Source: Winogradskyella eximia (GTDB lineage: Bacteria > Bacteroidota > Bacteroidia > Flavobacteriales > Flavobacteriaceae). Taken from it: a stretch of DNA of 64,000 nt. The stretch lies in the NCBI RefSeq assembly GCF_003386165.1, contig NZ_QRDV01000004.1:144443-208442 (forward strand), read 5' to 3'. Positions 17,430-25,477 of this stretch are shown piece after piece. The notes under the pieces were generated by a model. That model saw only the letters and a program-made list of their open reading frames with translations, did no database searches and had not been told where the DNA came from. The position numbers were made by a program, and so were the translations under genes. Each line of letters begins with the position of its first letter. The stretch's first letter is position 1.

Positions 17430-17888
17430 TTATTGAATCAGTAGTTTCTTAATTTTCGGAATAGGTCCTGTGCATTCTGTTTTATGACAATTTAAACAAT
17501 TGTTTATCGCAGCATTATAGCGTTCCTTCAATTCTATATTAGACAGTGTGTCTACAATAGCTTCTTGCGATTCAATAAAAACGTTTACAAAACTTTGCCA
17601 GTTTTCTGTTCTAGATTTACCATCAGTCATTTCAGCTGAGTGTAACTTTAATAAATCTAAAGGCAGTCTTGCTGGTGTTTCTCCGGCAACAATTTGTGCT
17701 TTTAATTGTTGGTTATACGCATACATAGCGTTCATAAAACCTGCCATTTCAGAAGGTTGGTACATGTCGTATTCAACTATCTTTTTTGTTGGTTCTTCTA
17801 TTGCTTTATCTTTATTTTTACAGCTAAATAGTGTTAAAAATAAAAAAACAACAATGCCTAAAATCTTATTGTTTAAGTAAAACTCCAT
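17430..17888 (-). CDS. Monohaem cytochrome c-like lipoprotein
   Basis: I start the gene at the ATG at 17888 (152 residues), because this places a lipoprotein leader at the N-terminus (LGIVVFLFLTLFSC, Cys23). An upstream ATG at 17966 would add 26 residues without signal character and overlap the preceding gene by 101 bases. The body is helical, and near the C-terminus lies a haem-attachment motif CLNCH (Cys131, Cys134, His135). The sixth ligand is uncertain; Met residues at 42, 48 and 52 are candidates. A one-haem envelope electron carrier is the inference. It overlaps the DUF4920 gene by 23 bases and directly precedes mnmD. Confidence 0.72.
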   Translation of the reverse strand: MEFYLNNKILGIVVFLFLTLFSCKNKDKAIEEPTKKIVEYDMYQPSEMAGFMNAMYAYNQQLKAQIVAGETPARLPLDLLKLHSAEMTDGKSRTENWQSFVNVFIESQEAIVDTLSNIELKERYNAAINNCLNCHKTECTGPIPKIKKLLIQ

Positions 17889-18369
17889 CAGCTTCAAAAC
17901 CATATTCAAATTTAGGATCTGTAATTGCAGCAATTTCTTCTTCAGATTTACCAGCATCTTCTGCATAGTGTCTTAATTCCTCAACAGAAGTTTCAGAAAC
18001 ATAAGCTTTTCCGTTCATTACAACTTCACCTTCAGCATTTAATGGCATAAAAAAACCGTAGTCTTTAAATTTTACCATTATCTGGTCTTTTCCATTAATA
18101 TCAATTGTCATCCAACAGCCTTTTTTAGAGCATACCTCTTTTATTTTACCTCGCATTTTGGCATTTATAGTATCGCCTGCTTTTAAATCTTTATAACGCT
18201 CTAACATCCCTTTTGGATACATAGCATCTGTATCATTAATTTCTTTACCAAAAGAAGCATATGCAATTTCTTTTTGCGCTTCTTCAGCTTGGTTGTCAGT
18301 AGCTTTTGTTTCGTTTTTACAAGATAGAGTAGCGAAACATATCGCTACGAGAAGAATCATTTTTTTCAT
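17866..18369 (-). CDS. DUF4920 lipoprotein
   Basis: A 167-residue lipoprotein with leader ICFATLSC (Cys17). The remainder fits DUF4920, a Bacteroidota family related to OB-like envelope domains. Hallmarks are YKDLKAGDTINAKMRGKIKEVCSKKGCWMTI with a Cys-x4-Cys pair, then KDYGFFMPLNAEGEVVMNGKAYV and a late VEELRHYAEDAGKSEEE helix. The paired cysteines suggest redox or metal binding, which fits the neighbouring cytochrome-like lipoprotein, though this is inference. It is the first gene of a three-gene leftward operon ending with mnmD and is divergent from ilvE across 115 bp. Confidence 0.87.
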   Translation of the reverse strand: MKKMILLVAICFATLSCKNETKATDNQAEEAQKEIAYASFGKEINDTDAMYPKGMLERYKDLKAGDTINAKMRGKIKEVCSKKGCWMTIDINGKDQIMVKFKDYGFFMPLNAEGEVVMNGKAYVSETSVEELRHYAEDAGKSEEEIAAITDPKFEYGFEADGVLLKQ

Positions 18370-18457
18370 TATTATATTTTTTTTGTTGAATTATTCCTGA
18401 ATTGCGAAATTACAAAATTTAAGGGAATATTGTTTTTTTTTAACGGTATCGATTATG

Positions 18458-18465
18458 TACTTTTG
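18458..18465 (+). promoter_or_regulatory. -7 promoter element of ilvE
   Basis: TACTTTTG fits the Bacteroidota -7 box TAnnTTTG and lies 19 bp before the ATG at 18485, giving a leader of about a dozen bases. A T-rich run at 18433-18441 occupies the -33 position in place of a clear TTTG. Confidence 0.6.
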
Positions 18466-18484
18466 TTCTTAAATCTTAATAATT

Positions 18485-19552
18485 ATGGCTATTCATACAG
18501 ATAAAATTAGTGTTGAAAAATCTAAAACATCTAAAATCGGAAATGTTGATTTTAGTAATTTAACTTTTGGTCGCGAATTTACGGACCATATGTTTGTCTG
18601 TGATTATGAAGATGGAAAGTGGCAAAATCCAAAGGTCATACCATATCAAGCTATGAGTTATGAACCTTCGGCACGTGTTTTTCATTATGGACAAGCCGTT
18701 TTTGAAGGTATGAAAGCTTATAAGGATGATGACGGAAAGGTGTTTCTTTTTAGGCCGAAGCAAAACTTTGATAGAATTAATAAGTCTTCTGCACGTTTGG
18801 CAATGCCAGCTTTTCCTGAGAATTATTTTTTTGAAGGGTTAGAGACTTTATTAAAACTAGATAATGAGTGGATTAAGCCAGGAGTTGGTAATTCATTATA
18901 CTTGCGTCCATTTGTTATAGCAACAGAACCTGCCATATCTGCTTCACCAGCAAATATGTATCGTTTTATGATTATTTGTTCTCCAGCAAAATCGTATTAC
19001 AACTCAGCTGTTCGTGTATTAATAGCAGAGCATTTTAGTCGTTCTGCAAATGGTGGAGTTGGTGCTGCAAAAGCTGCAGGAAATTATGCTGCTCAGTTTT
19101 ATCCAACAAGTTTGGCGCAACAAAAAGGATTTCAGCAAATCATATGGACAGATGCAGATACACATACCTTCTTAGAAGAAGCAGGAACTATGAATGTGTT
19201 TTTTAGAGTGAATGATAAATTAATTACGGCACCTACAAGCGATAGAATTTTAGATGGTGTCACTAGAAAAAGTATTATTCAACTTGCAGAAGATTTAGGT
19301 ATTACTTGCGAAGTAAGACAAGTCACAGTTGAGGAAATTAAAAACGCATCTAAAGATGGTAGTCTCAAAGAAATTTTCGGAGCAGGTACAGCTGCAGTGA
19401 TTAGTCCAATTTCAGCATTTGAACATCATGAAGAATTATTTGAAATTGCTGAGGTAGAAGATTCTTATGCTAAGAAATTTAAACAAACCTTATTGAATAT
19501 TCAACATAATCTATCTGAAGACAAACATGGATGGAGACGTGAAGTTAAATAA
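18485..19552 (+). CDS. ilvE: Branched-chain amino-acid aminotransferase
   Basis: A 355-residue fold-type IV PLP aminotransferase of the eukaryote-like IlvE branch (branched-chain aminotransferase II). It catalyses the last step of valine, leucine and isoleucine synthesis and the first step of their breakdown, with 2-oxoglutarate/glutamate as partner. Visible signatures are the substrate-site segment FHYGQAVFEGMKAYK, NSLYLRPFVIATE, the PLP lysine Lys196 in GVGAAKAAGNYA, the EEAGTMNVFF cofactor-phosphate region and GAGTAAVISPI. No other branched-chain genes are adjacent. A bidirectional terminator lies immediately after. Confidence 0.95.
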   Translation: MAIHTDKISVEKSKTSKIGNVDFSNLTFGREFTDHMFVCDYEDGKWQNPKVIPYQAMSYEPSARVFHYGQAVFEGMKAYKDDDGKVFLFRPKQNFDRINKSSARLAMPAFPENYFFEGLETLLKLDNEWIKPGVGNSLYLRPFVIATEPAISASPANMYRFMIICSPAKSYYNSAVRVLIAEHFSRSANGGVGAAKAAGNYAAQFYPTSLAQQKGFQQIIWTDADTHTFLEEAGTMNVFFRVNDKLITAPTSDRILDGVTRKSIIQLAEDLGITCEVRQVTVEEIKNASKDGSLKEIFGAGTAAVISPISAFEHHEELFEIAEVEDSYAKKFKQTLLNIQHNLSEDKHGWRREVK

Positions 19553-19575
19553 TCAGTTGTTATAAAAGTTTATAT

Positions 19576-19607
19576 AAAAAAAAGTAGCCGTGAGGCTACT
19601 TTTTTTA
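19576..19607. terminator. Bidirectional terminator between ilvE and the MazG-like gene
   Basis: A 7-bp GC-bearing stem (agtagcc at 19583-19589 with ggctact at 19594-19600) has a GTGA loop, flanked by an A run on the left and a T run on the right, so it can serve both convergent genes. The right-hand part overlaps the stop codon of the minus-strand gene. Confidence 0.9.
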
Positions 19608-19991
19608 TGATTCTAATATGGCTTTAATGTGTGGTTTAAAATAATTGGGTCCTTTTAAAACCTTGCCATCTTCTCTATATATAGGTTCACCATCTGCACC
19701 TAATTTGCTCATGTTGCTGCGTTGTATTTCCTCGAAAACTTCTTCAATTTTATGTTGCATACCATGTTCTATAATGGTACCACATAATATGTAAAGCATA
19801 TCGCCTAAAGCATCTGCAACTTCAACTAAGTCATTGTTATTTGCTGCTTCTAGGTATTCCTCGTTTTCTTCTCGCATGAGTTTATAACGTAGCATGTTTT
19901 TTTCAATTCCTAGGTCAGCTTTTGGAGTTTCTCGATGTCCAATTTTAAAAGCAGTATGGAATGCTTTTACAGCATTGATTTTGTCTTGCAT
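19605..19991 (-). CDS. MazG-like nucleoside triphosphate pyrophosphohydrolase
   Basis: A 128-residue all-alpha NTP pyrophosphatase. The metal-binding signature of the MazG/HisE/dUTPase-like superfamily is present: Glu41, Glu42 and Glu45 in MREENEEYLEAA, followed by Glu57, Asp60 and Asp64 in LVEVADALGDMLY. The C-terminal part (SNMSKLGADGEPIYREDGKVLKGPNYFKP) is typical of the phosphoribosyl-ATP-pyrophosphohydrolase-like group in Bacteroidota. It presumably hydrolyses non-canonical or excess nucleoside triphosphates to monophosphates. It is divergent from a small membrane-protein gene. Confidence 0.88.
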   Translation of the reverse strand: MQDKINAVKAFHTAFKIGHRETPKADLGIEKNMLRYKLMREENEEYLEAANNNDLVEVADALGDMLYILCGTIIEHGMQHKIEEVFEEIQRSNMSKLGADGEPIYREDGKVLKGPNYFKPHIKAILES

Positions 19992-20009
19992 AGTTGTAGT
20001 TTTAATCCT

Positions 20010-20017
20010 TATTTTTG
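20010..20017 (+). promoter_or_regulatory. -7 promoter element of the 61-residue membrane protein gene
   Basis: TATTTTTG fits TAnnTTTG, with a TTG at 19986-19988 that is 21 bp upstream as the -33 box. The element overlaps an in-frame TTG at 20015, which therefore cannot be the start codon and favours the ATG at 20033. Confidence 0.55.
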
Positions 20018-20032
20018 TATAAAAATAAGAAG

Positions 20033-20218
20033 ATGTTTAGTACTGGTCAATTGATTTTTGGAATATTATTTTTTATTGCCTTTGTTATCGTTGTTGGTTA
20101 CCAATATCGTAAAGATCTTAATTTGCATAAACTGCATTATAAAGGTACTATTTGGGTACTTATTGCATTTATAGGTTTTATAGGTATGATTGCTGCCATA
20201 AAATTTATTTTTATGTAA
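20033..20218 (+). CDS. Small two-helix inner-membrane protein
   Basis: A 61-residue protein starting MFSTGQLIFGILFF. I choose the ATG at 20033 over an in-frame TTG at 20015, which lies inside the predicted promoter. Two membrane helices (about 7-24 and 40-59) are separated by a short polar loop, YQYRKDLNLHKLHYKG. No catalytic residue or family function is known to me, though the motif layout looks familiar from flavobacterial genomes. It is divergent from the MazG-like gene and convergent with yceI, with a terminator between. Confidence 0.7.
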   Translation: MFSTGQLIFGILFFIAFVIVVGYQYRKDLNLHKLHYKGTIWVLIAFIGFIGMIAAIKFIFM

Positions 20219-20265
20219 ACCCTATTATTTTTAGGTTGAAGTCTAGAAACATAAAAAATTAGCAC

Positions 20266-20297
20266 AAAAAAAAGCAGTCATATTATGACTGCTTTTT
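20266..20297. terminator. Bidirectional terminator
   Basis: An 11-bp perfect stem (aaagcagtcat at 20271-20281 with its complement at 20285-20295) and 3-base loop are flanked by A and T runs. It separates the small membrane-protein gene from the convergent YceI gene. Confidence 0.9.
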
Positions 20298-20317
20298 ATA
20301 TGGTACTCTAATTTTAT

Positions 20318-20971
20318 TTAGATTTTTTCTGCAGTTACTGTCACTTTCATTTCCATATCATCATTGATAAATTTATCACCTAAATTATCAAAAAATGATT
20401 TAGAGCCATATTCAACATTCCATTTAGAACGGTCAATTGAAAAGGTTTCACTTTTTAAAGTTACCACATTATCATTTACTTCTGTTGTTACAGGGAAACT
20501 GATATTATTGGTTTTTTCTTTAATCGTTAAGTTTCCAGATAACATAGTTTTACCATCTGCCGTTGCAATACCTGTAACTTCAAAAGAAGCGGTTGGGAAT
20601 GCTTCAACATTAAAAAAGTCAGCATTTTTAAGGTGTCCAGTTAATTTTGCGTTGCCTTCGTCCTCAACCGGTATATCTGCTACAACAATACTATTCATGT
20701 CAATAGTAAAATTACCACTTTCAATAGCTCCGTCGTTAAGTTCTAATTTTCCTTCTTTTATAGAAATTGTACCATTATGGCTACCTGTTGGTTTAAAACC
20801 TTTCCATTCAATCATAGATTGATCTGAATTTACTGCGTATGCAACTGCAGTTACTTCAGCCACGGCAGCTTCTTCTGTACTTGTTGTTTCAGCTTCTTTA
20901 GCTTTATCCTTACAGCCTGTAAATGCTATTAATGCAACAACAGTAAAAATTTTTAAAAATGATGTCTTCAT
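20318..20971 (-). CDS. YceI-family lipoprotein
   Basis: A lipoprotein leader ends at VALIAFTGC (Cys20), followed by a low-complexity Glu/Thr/Ala stretch (about 24-43) acting as a tether. Residues about 45-217 are a YceI lipocalin-like barrel: AVNSDQSMIEWKGFKPTGSHNGTISIKEG, ITIDMNSI-type strands, LTGHLKNADFFNVEAFPTASFEVTG and FSIDRSKWNVEYGS. YceI proteins bind isoprenoid-type hydrophobic ligands in the periplasm; the ligand here is unknown. A TATCTTTA box about 30 bp upstream may be its -7 element. Confidence 0.92.
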   Translation of the reverse strand: MKTSFLKIFTVVALIAFTGCKDKAKEAETTSTEEAAVAEVTAVAYAVNSDQSMIEWKGFKPTGSHNGTISIKEGKLELNDGAIESGNFTIDMNSIVVADIPVEDEGNAKLTGHLKNADFFNVEAFPTASFEVTGIATADGKTMLSGNLTIKEKTNNISFPVTTEVNDNVVTLKSETFSIDRSKWNVEYGSKSFFDNLGDKFINDDMEMKVTVTAEKI

Positions 20972-21047
20972 GTCAGTAATTATTTGTTTTAGTTTTAAGT
21001 TGTAAAGATAAGTAATAGAAGATAAAAGTTTGATAAAAAAATGTTAA

Positions 21048-21086
21048 TGACATTTTGACATTTTTATAATAATGGCAGTACTTTTG
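21048..21086 (+). promoter_or_regulatory. Promoter of grpE-dnaJ with a TGACA direct repeat
   Basis: TTTG at 21054-21057, a 21-bp spacer and TACTTTTG at 21079-21086 form one of the best Bacteroidota promoters in the window; the ATG of grpE is at 21123. The -33 box is embedded in TGACATTTTGACA (21048-21060), a direct repeat of TGACA, which may be an operator. Confidence 0.7.
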
Positions 21087-21122
21087 CCAATTCTAATTGA
21101 AAGATAAAAAAGAACTCTAAAA

Positions 21123-21677
21123 ATGAGTAAAAAAGATAAAAACAGTAAGGTAGAAGATTCACAATTTGAGGATCAAACTTCTACAACAGCAGAAGCAGCT
21201 GCAGAAGAGCAAAAGGAAACTAAAACTCCAGAAGAACAATTACAAGATCAATTGGTCAGTGAGAAGGATAAATTTATGCGTTTGTTTGCTGAGTTCGAAA
21301 ATTATAAAAAACGAACAACAAAAGAGCGTATAGAATTATTTAAAACAGCAAGCCAAGATGTTATGGTGTCTATGTTGCCTGTTTTAGACGACTTTGAGCG
21401 TGCTTTAACGCATATTGAAGACGATAAAGAAGCTGAAGAATTAAGAAAAGGCGTTTTATTAATCTATAATAAGTTAGTAAACACTTTAGAACAAAAAGGC
21501 TTAACTAAAATAGAAGTAAGACAAGGTGATACGTTTGATGCGGACAATCATGAAGCTATTACGCAAATACCTGCACCAAGTGACGATCTTAAAGGAAAAA
21601 TAATCGATGTTGTAGAACGTGGTTATAAATTAGGAGATAAAGTTATTCGTTTTCCTAAAGTAGTTATTGGACAATAA
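21123..21677 (+). CDS. grpE: Nucleotide exchange factor GrpE
   Basis: A 184-residue GrpE of normal length. The N-terminal 45 residues are acidic and low in complexity, then a long coiled-coil helix leads to the signature FAEFENYKKRTTKERIELFKTASQDVM, and the beta-wing domain ends with PAPSDDLKGKIIDVVERGYKLGDKVIRFPKVVIG. It drives ADP release from DnaK and acts in the cytosolic heat-shock cycle. It is 50 bp upstream of dnaJ in the same transcript, and dnaK itself is not in the window. Confidence 0.96.
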   Translation: MSKKDKNSKVEDSQFEDQTSTTAEAAAEEQKETKTPEEQLQDQLVSEKDKFMRLFAEFENYKKRTTKERIELFKTASQDVMVSMLPVLDDFERALTHIEDDKEAEELRKGVLLIYNKLVNTLEQKGLTKIEVRQGDTFDADNHEAITQIPAPSDDLKGKIIDVVERGYKLGDKVIRFPKVVIGQ

Positions 21678-21727
21678 TATTGAAAAATGAGTTTTTACAA
21701 AAGTAAAGACGCTGAATAAATTAGTTG

Positions 21728-22852
21728 ATGAAAGAAGATTATTACGACATATTAGGAATTAGTAAAGGAGCATCTGAAGCCGAAATTAAAAAGGCTTATC
21801 GCAAAATGGCATTAAAGTATCATCCAGATAAAAATCCTGATGATAGTAGTGCTGAAGAGAAATTTAAAAAAGCAGCAGAAGCCTACGAAGTCTTAAGTAA
21901 TGCAGATAAAAAAGCACGTTACGACCAATTTGGACACCAAGCCTTCAACGGAGGAGGAGGTGGTGGCTTCGGAGGAGGCGGAATGAATATGGATGACATC
22001 TTCAGTCAATTTGGCGATATCTTCGGCGGAGGCTTTGGAGGTGGAGGCGGATTTAGTGGTTTCGGAGGAGGCGGAAGACAACGCGTCGTTAAAGGAAGTA
22101 ACTTGCGTATTCGTGTTACCTTATCACTAGAGGATGTAGCAAATGGTGTAGAAAAGAAGATTAAAGTAAAACGAAAAATACAAGCTCCAGGTACTACGTA
22201 TAAAACGTGTACGACATGTAATGGTGCTGGTCAAGTCACTAGAGTTACCAACACTATTTTGGGTCGTATGCAGACTTCTGCTGCTTGTCCAACTTGTGGA
22301 GGTGCTGGTCAGTCTATTGATAAAAAACCATCTGATGCTGATGAGCATGGTTTAAAAGTTTCAGAAGAGACGGTAACGGTTAAAATTCCGGCAGGTGTTG
22401 TAGATGGCATGCAGTTAAAAGTTACAGGTAAGGGTAATGATGCACCAGGAAATGGTATTGCTGGAGATTTATTAGTTGCAATACAAGAAGAGGATCATCC
22501 AACACTAAAGCGAGAAGGAGATAATTTGCATTACGATATGTATGTAAGTTTACCAGATGCCGTTTTAGGGAATTCAAAAGAAATTGATACCGTAACCGGA
22601 AAAGTTAGAATAAAAATAGAACCAGGTGTTCAGTCAGGCAAAATTTTAAGATTACGAGGCAAAGGAATACCAAGTATTAATGGTTATGGCAAAGGTGATC
22701 TTTTAGTTCATGTAAACGTATGGACGCCAAAGACTTTAAATAAAAAGCAAAAAGCTTTTTTTGAAAGTATGAAAGAAGATGAGCATTTTGTACCTAAGCC
22801 AGAAAGCACTGATAAATCTTTTTTTGAAAAGGTAAAAGATATGTTTTCATAA
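21728..22852 (+). CDS. dnaJ: Chaperone DnaJ with a half zinc finger
   Basis: I use the ATG at 21728 (374 residues) rather than the TTG one codon earlier. Residues 4-70 are the J domain with the HPD triad at 32-34, and 72-117 are Gly/Phe-rich. The usual cysteine-rich domain of four CxxCxGxG repeats is shortened: only CTTCNGAG (Cys161/Cys164) and CPTCGGAG (Cys187/Cys190) are present, enough for one zinc site instead of two. The two substrate-binding beta domains and the dimerisation tail follow normally ([37 protein letters not shown]). It stimulates DnaK ATPase and delivers substrates. The gene ends before a two-hairpin termination region. Confidence 0.95.
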   Translation: MKEDYYDILGISKGASEAEIKKAYRKMALKYHPDKNPDDSSAEEKFKKAAEAYEVLSNADKKARYDQFGHQAFNGGGGGGFGGGGMNMDDIFSQFGDIFGGGFGGGGGFSGFGGGGRQRVVKGSNLRIRVTLSLEDVANGVEKKIKVKRKIQAPGTTYKTCTTCNGAGQVTRVTNTILGRMQTSAACPTCGGAGQSIDKKPSDADEHGLKVSEETVTVKIPAGVVDGMQLKVTGKGNDAPGNGIAGDLLVAIQEEDHPTLKREGDNLHYDMYVSLPDAVLGNSKEIDTVTGKVRIKIEPGVQSGKILRLRGKGIPSINGYGKGDLLVHVNVWTPKTLNKKQKAFFESMKEDEHFVPKPESTDKSFFEKVKDMFS

Positions 22853-23231
22853 TCGGGATCTATTTAATAAAATTTAGTATATTTGATTTATCGCTAATGT
22901 AAATTAGCGGTAATTTTTCTTTTTCATAGCAATTTTTTCCCATCCTTGTCTAACCATAAGGGTGGGTTTTGTTTTTATAGCAAAATCGTATTTTATCATC
23001 TTTGATTTAGCTATTTCTAATTAAAACTTGGAATTTTAACTGATTTATGTTCTATTAAAATCAGTACTCATTTATAAAAAAATGGCGTAATCTATTTCAG
23101 GTTTACATCTACATTTTAAAGCTGTTTTTAAAAAAATATAAAATTTGTAGAATTAATAGGCCATTTTTATTCATAATCTATAACATTTAATATCTTTACG
23201 TAATAACCAAACCCAATAAATTTAGTTAAAT
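22853..23231 (+). other. 379-bp intergenic region, dnaJ to ABC exporter
   Basis: No coding sequence is apparent. It holds an upstream stem (cgctaa/ttagcg near 22892-22909), a strong terminator at 22939-22976, and then very AT-rich DNA leading to the next operon. A TATCTTTA near 23191 could be a -7 element for the ABC genes, without a clear -33 partner. Confidence 0.6.
22939..22976 (+). terminator. Intrinsic terminator downstream of dnaJ
   Basis: A 9-bp stem (cccatcctt at 22939-22947 with aagggtggg at 22958-22966, one G-U pair) with a 10-base loop is followed by ttttgttttt. It is 87 bp after the dnaJ stop. Confidence 0.88.
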
Positions 23232-24158
23232 ATGAATGACTTATTAGTTGCTAATTCCGTGTCTAAAAACTTCGGAAAATTTCAAGCGCTAAATCAAGTA
23301 TCTATTGCTGTACCTAAAGGTAGCATCTTTGGCTTGCTTGGTCCAAATGGAGCAGGAAAAACTACTTTGATCCGTATTATTAACCAAATAACAATGCCAG
23401 ATCAAGGCGCAGTTTTTTTAGATGGCCAACCATTAAAACCAGAGCATGTTAGAGATATTGGTTATTTACCAGAAGAGCGTGGGTTGTATAAATCTATGAA
23501 AGTAGGAGAGCAGTGTTTATATTTGGCTCAATTAAAAGGCTTAAGTAAAACAGAAGCGAAGGCGAGGTTAAAATATTGGTTTGATAAACTAGAGATAGGA
23601 GACTGGTGGAACAAGAAAATTCAGGAATTAAGTAAAGGGCAAGCACAAAAAATTCAATTTGTTGTAACCGTTTTACATCGCCCAAAATTGTTGATTTTTG
23701 ATGAACCTTTTTCTGGTTTCGATCCTATTAATGCCAATTTAATTAAAGATGAAATCTTACAGTTAAGGGACGAAGGAGCAACTGTGATTTTTTCAACACA
23801 CAGAATGGAATCGGTTGAAGAGTTATGTGATCATATTGCGTTGATTCATAAATCTAATAAAGTTTTAGATGGAAAACTAAACGATATAAAACGTCAATTT
23901 AAAACCAACACTTTTGAAGTTGGTTTAGAATCTCCTAATAAAGACAAAGTATTTGCCGAAATTCAAGATAAATTTGAAGTGCTTCCTGCAACCTTTAGAA
24001 ATCTACATGATGATATAAAGTTAAATATTAAGCTAGGAGAGAACGCATCACCAAATGATTTACTTTCATTTTTAACATCAAAAGCAGAGGTGCATCATTT
24101 TGTAGAAGTGATCCCTTCAGCTAGCGATATTTTTATTCAAACTGTAAAAAACAACTAA
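23232..24158 (+). CDS. ABC exporter ATP-binding protein (NatA-like)
   Basis: A 308-residue ATPase subunit. Walker A is GPNGAGKTT at 37-45, the signature is LSKGQAQKIQF (a Lys replaces the second Gly of the usual LSGGQ), Walker B is LLIFDEPFSGFDP, and the switch histidine lies in FSTHRMESVEELCD. The C-terminal 80 residues are an extension of the type found in DrrA/NatA exporters. It pairs with the permease that starts 2 bp downstream. The substrate is unknown; NatAB exports sodium in Bacillus, but many Bacteroidota homologues are uncharacterised. Confidence 0.92.
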   Translation: MNDLLVANSVSKNFGKFQALNQVSIAVPKGSIFGLLGPNGAGKTTLIRIINQITMPDQGAVFLDGQPLKPEHVRDIGYLPEERGLYKSMKVGEQCLYLAQLKGLSKTEAKARLKYWFDKLEIGDWWNKKIQELSKGQAQKIQFVVTVLHRPKLLIFDEPFSGFDPINANLIKDEILQLRDEGATVIFSTHRMESVEELCDHIALIHKSNKVLDGKLNDIKRQFKTNTFEVGLESPNKDKVFAEIQDKFEVLPATFRNLHDDIKLNIKLGENASPNDLLSFLTSKAEVHHFVEVIPSASDIFIQTVKNN

Positions 24159-24160
24159 AA

Positions 24161-25474
24161 ATGAATCATTTACCCTTAATTATAAAACGTGAGTATCTTA
24201 CTAAGGTTAAAAACAAATCATTCATTGTAATGACGTTTTTAAGCCCCTTAATAATGATAGCTCTAGCAGCCGTTGTTGCATATTTATCGCAATTAAATAA
24301 TGATAAAGAGCGTACCATTTCAATTTTAGATGAAACAGGATATTTAAAAGAAGTATTTCAAAATTCTGAAAATACCACTTACACTGACTTAACTGGTTTA
24401 AGTTTAGAGAATGCCATTGCCTTAGTTAAGGAAAAAAAGGATTATGGCTTATTGCACATCGCTAGTGTAGATGTTTTAGGTGATGCTACTAATAAGATTA
24501 AATTTTACTCAGAGGAATCACCTTCGTTGAGCGTTATTTCTGGTTTAGAACAAAAAATAGAAAAGCGATTAAAAGAAGAAAAGCTTCAAAAAGATGGTGT
24601 TACATTGGCACAAATTGAAGCATCTAAAACCAATATTGAAATTGCACAAGAAAGTTATGACGGACAAAAGAGTTCTAAAGCAGATAATGTTGTAAAACTT
24701 ATTTTTGGAGGTGCGGCTGGTTACCTACTGTTTATGTTTATAATCATTTATGGTAATATGATTATGCGAAGTGTAATTGAAGAAAAAACAAGCCGAATTA
24801 TAGAGGTTATTATTTCATCTGTAAAACCAATACAATTAATGATGGGCAAAATTATTGGTACATCATTAGCTGGTGTAACTCAGTTTGTTATTTGGTCTAT
24901 TTTGGGAGGAGTTTTTATGTTTGTGCTAGGTTTTATATTCAATATAGACCTTTTGGCAATGCAAACGCAACAACAAGAGGTGGCAATGCAAACACTTCAA
25001 GATTCTGGAATGGAGCAGAGAATAGGAGAGTTTTTTATTGCTTTTCAAAATTTACCAATGACTAATCTTATCATTGCTTTTTTATTCTTTTTCATAGGAG
25101 GTTACCTATTGTACAGTTCGCTTTATGCAGCAATTGGTGCAGCAGTAGATAATGAAACGGATACACAACAATTTATGTTGCCAATTCTTATGCCTTTAAT
25201 GTTGGCCGTATATGTTGGTTTTTTTACGGTAATTGAAGATCCTCACGGAACGGTTTCTACGGTGTTTTCATTTATACCGTTTACATCACCAGTTGTAATG
25301 TTAATGCGTATTCCTTTTGGTGTACCACTTTGGCAGCAAGGCTTATCTTTATTATTACTTATAGGAACATTTGTCTTTGCAGTTTGGTTTGCAGCCAAAA
25401 TATATAGAGTAGGTATTTTAATGTATGGTAAAAAACCAACCTATAAAGAACTTTTTAAATGGTTGAAATATTAA
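24161..25474 (+). CDS. ABC exporter permease (NatB/ABC-2 type)
   Basis: A 437-residue ABC-2 membrane protein. One helix near the N-terminus (about 21-44) is followed by a large extracytoplasmic domain (about 45-180), and then a bundle of about five helices from residue 183 to 425. The cytoplasmic coupling segment MRSVIEEKTSRIIEVIISSVKPIQLMMGKIIG is the family hallmark. It forms a two-subunit exporter with the preceding ATPase. The MscS gene begins 3 bp after its stop, so the three genes form an operon. Confidence 0.9.
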   Translation: MNHLPLIIKREYLTKVKNKSFIVMTFLSPLIMIALAAVVAYLSQLNNDKERTISILDETGYLKEVFQNSENTTYTDLTGLSLENAIALVKEKKDYGLLHIASVDVLGDATNKIKFYSEESPSLSVISGLEQKIEKRLKEEKLQKDGVTLAQIEASKTNIEIAQESYDGQKSSKADNVVKLIFGGAAGYLLFMFIIIYGNMIMRSVIEEKTSRIIEVIISSVKPIQLMMGKIIGTSLAGVTQFVIWSILGGVFMFVLGFIFNIDLLAMQTQQQEVAMQTLQDSGMEQRIGEFFIAFQNLPMTNLIIAFLFFFIGGYLLYSSLYAAIGAAVDNETDTQQFMLPILMPLMLAVYVGFFTVIEDPHGTVSTVFSFIPFTSPVVMLMRIPFGVPLWQQGLSLLLLIGTFVFAVWFAAKIYRVGILMYGKKPTYKELFKWLKY

Positions 25475-25477
25475 TCA

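Noticed and set aside
17889..17966. Upstream start of the CxxCH lipoprotein
   Set aside because: It adds residues ahead of the lipoprotein leader and overlaps the DUF4920 gene by 101 bases.
22892..22909. First stem after dnaJ as the main terminator
   Set aside because: Its stem is short and followed by an interrupted T run; the hairpin at 22939-22976 is far better.
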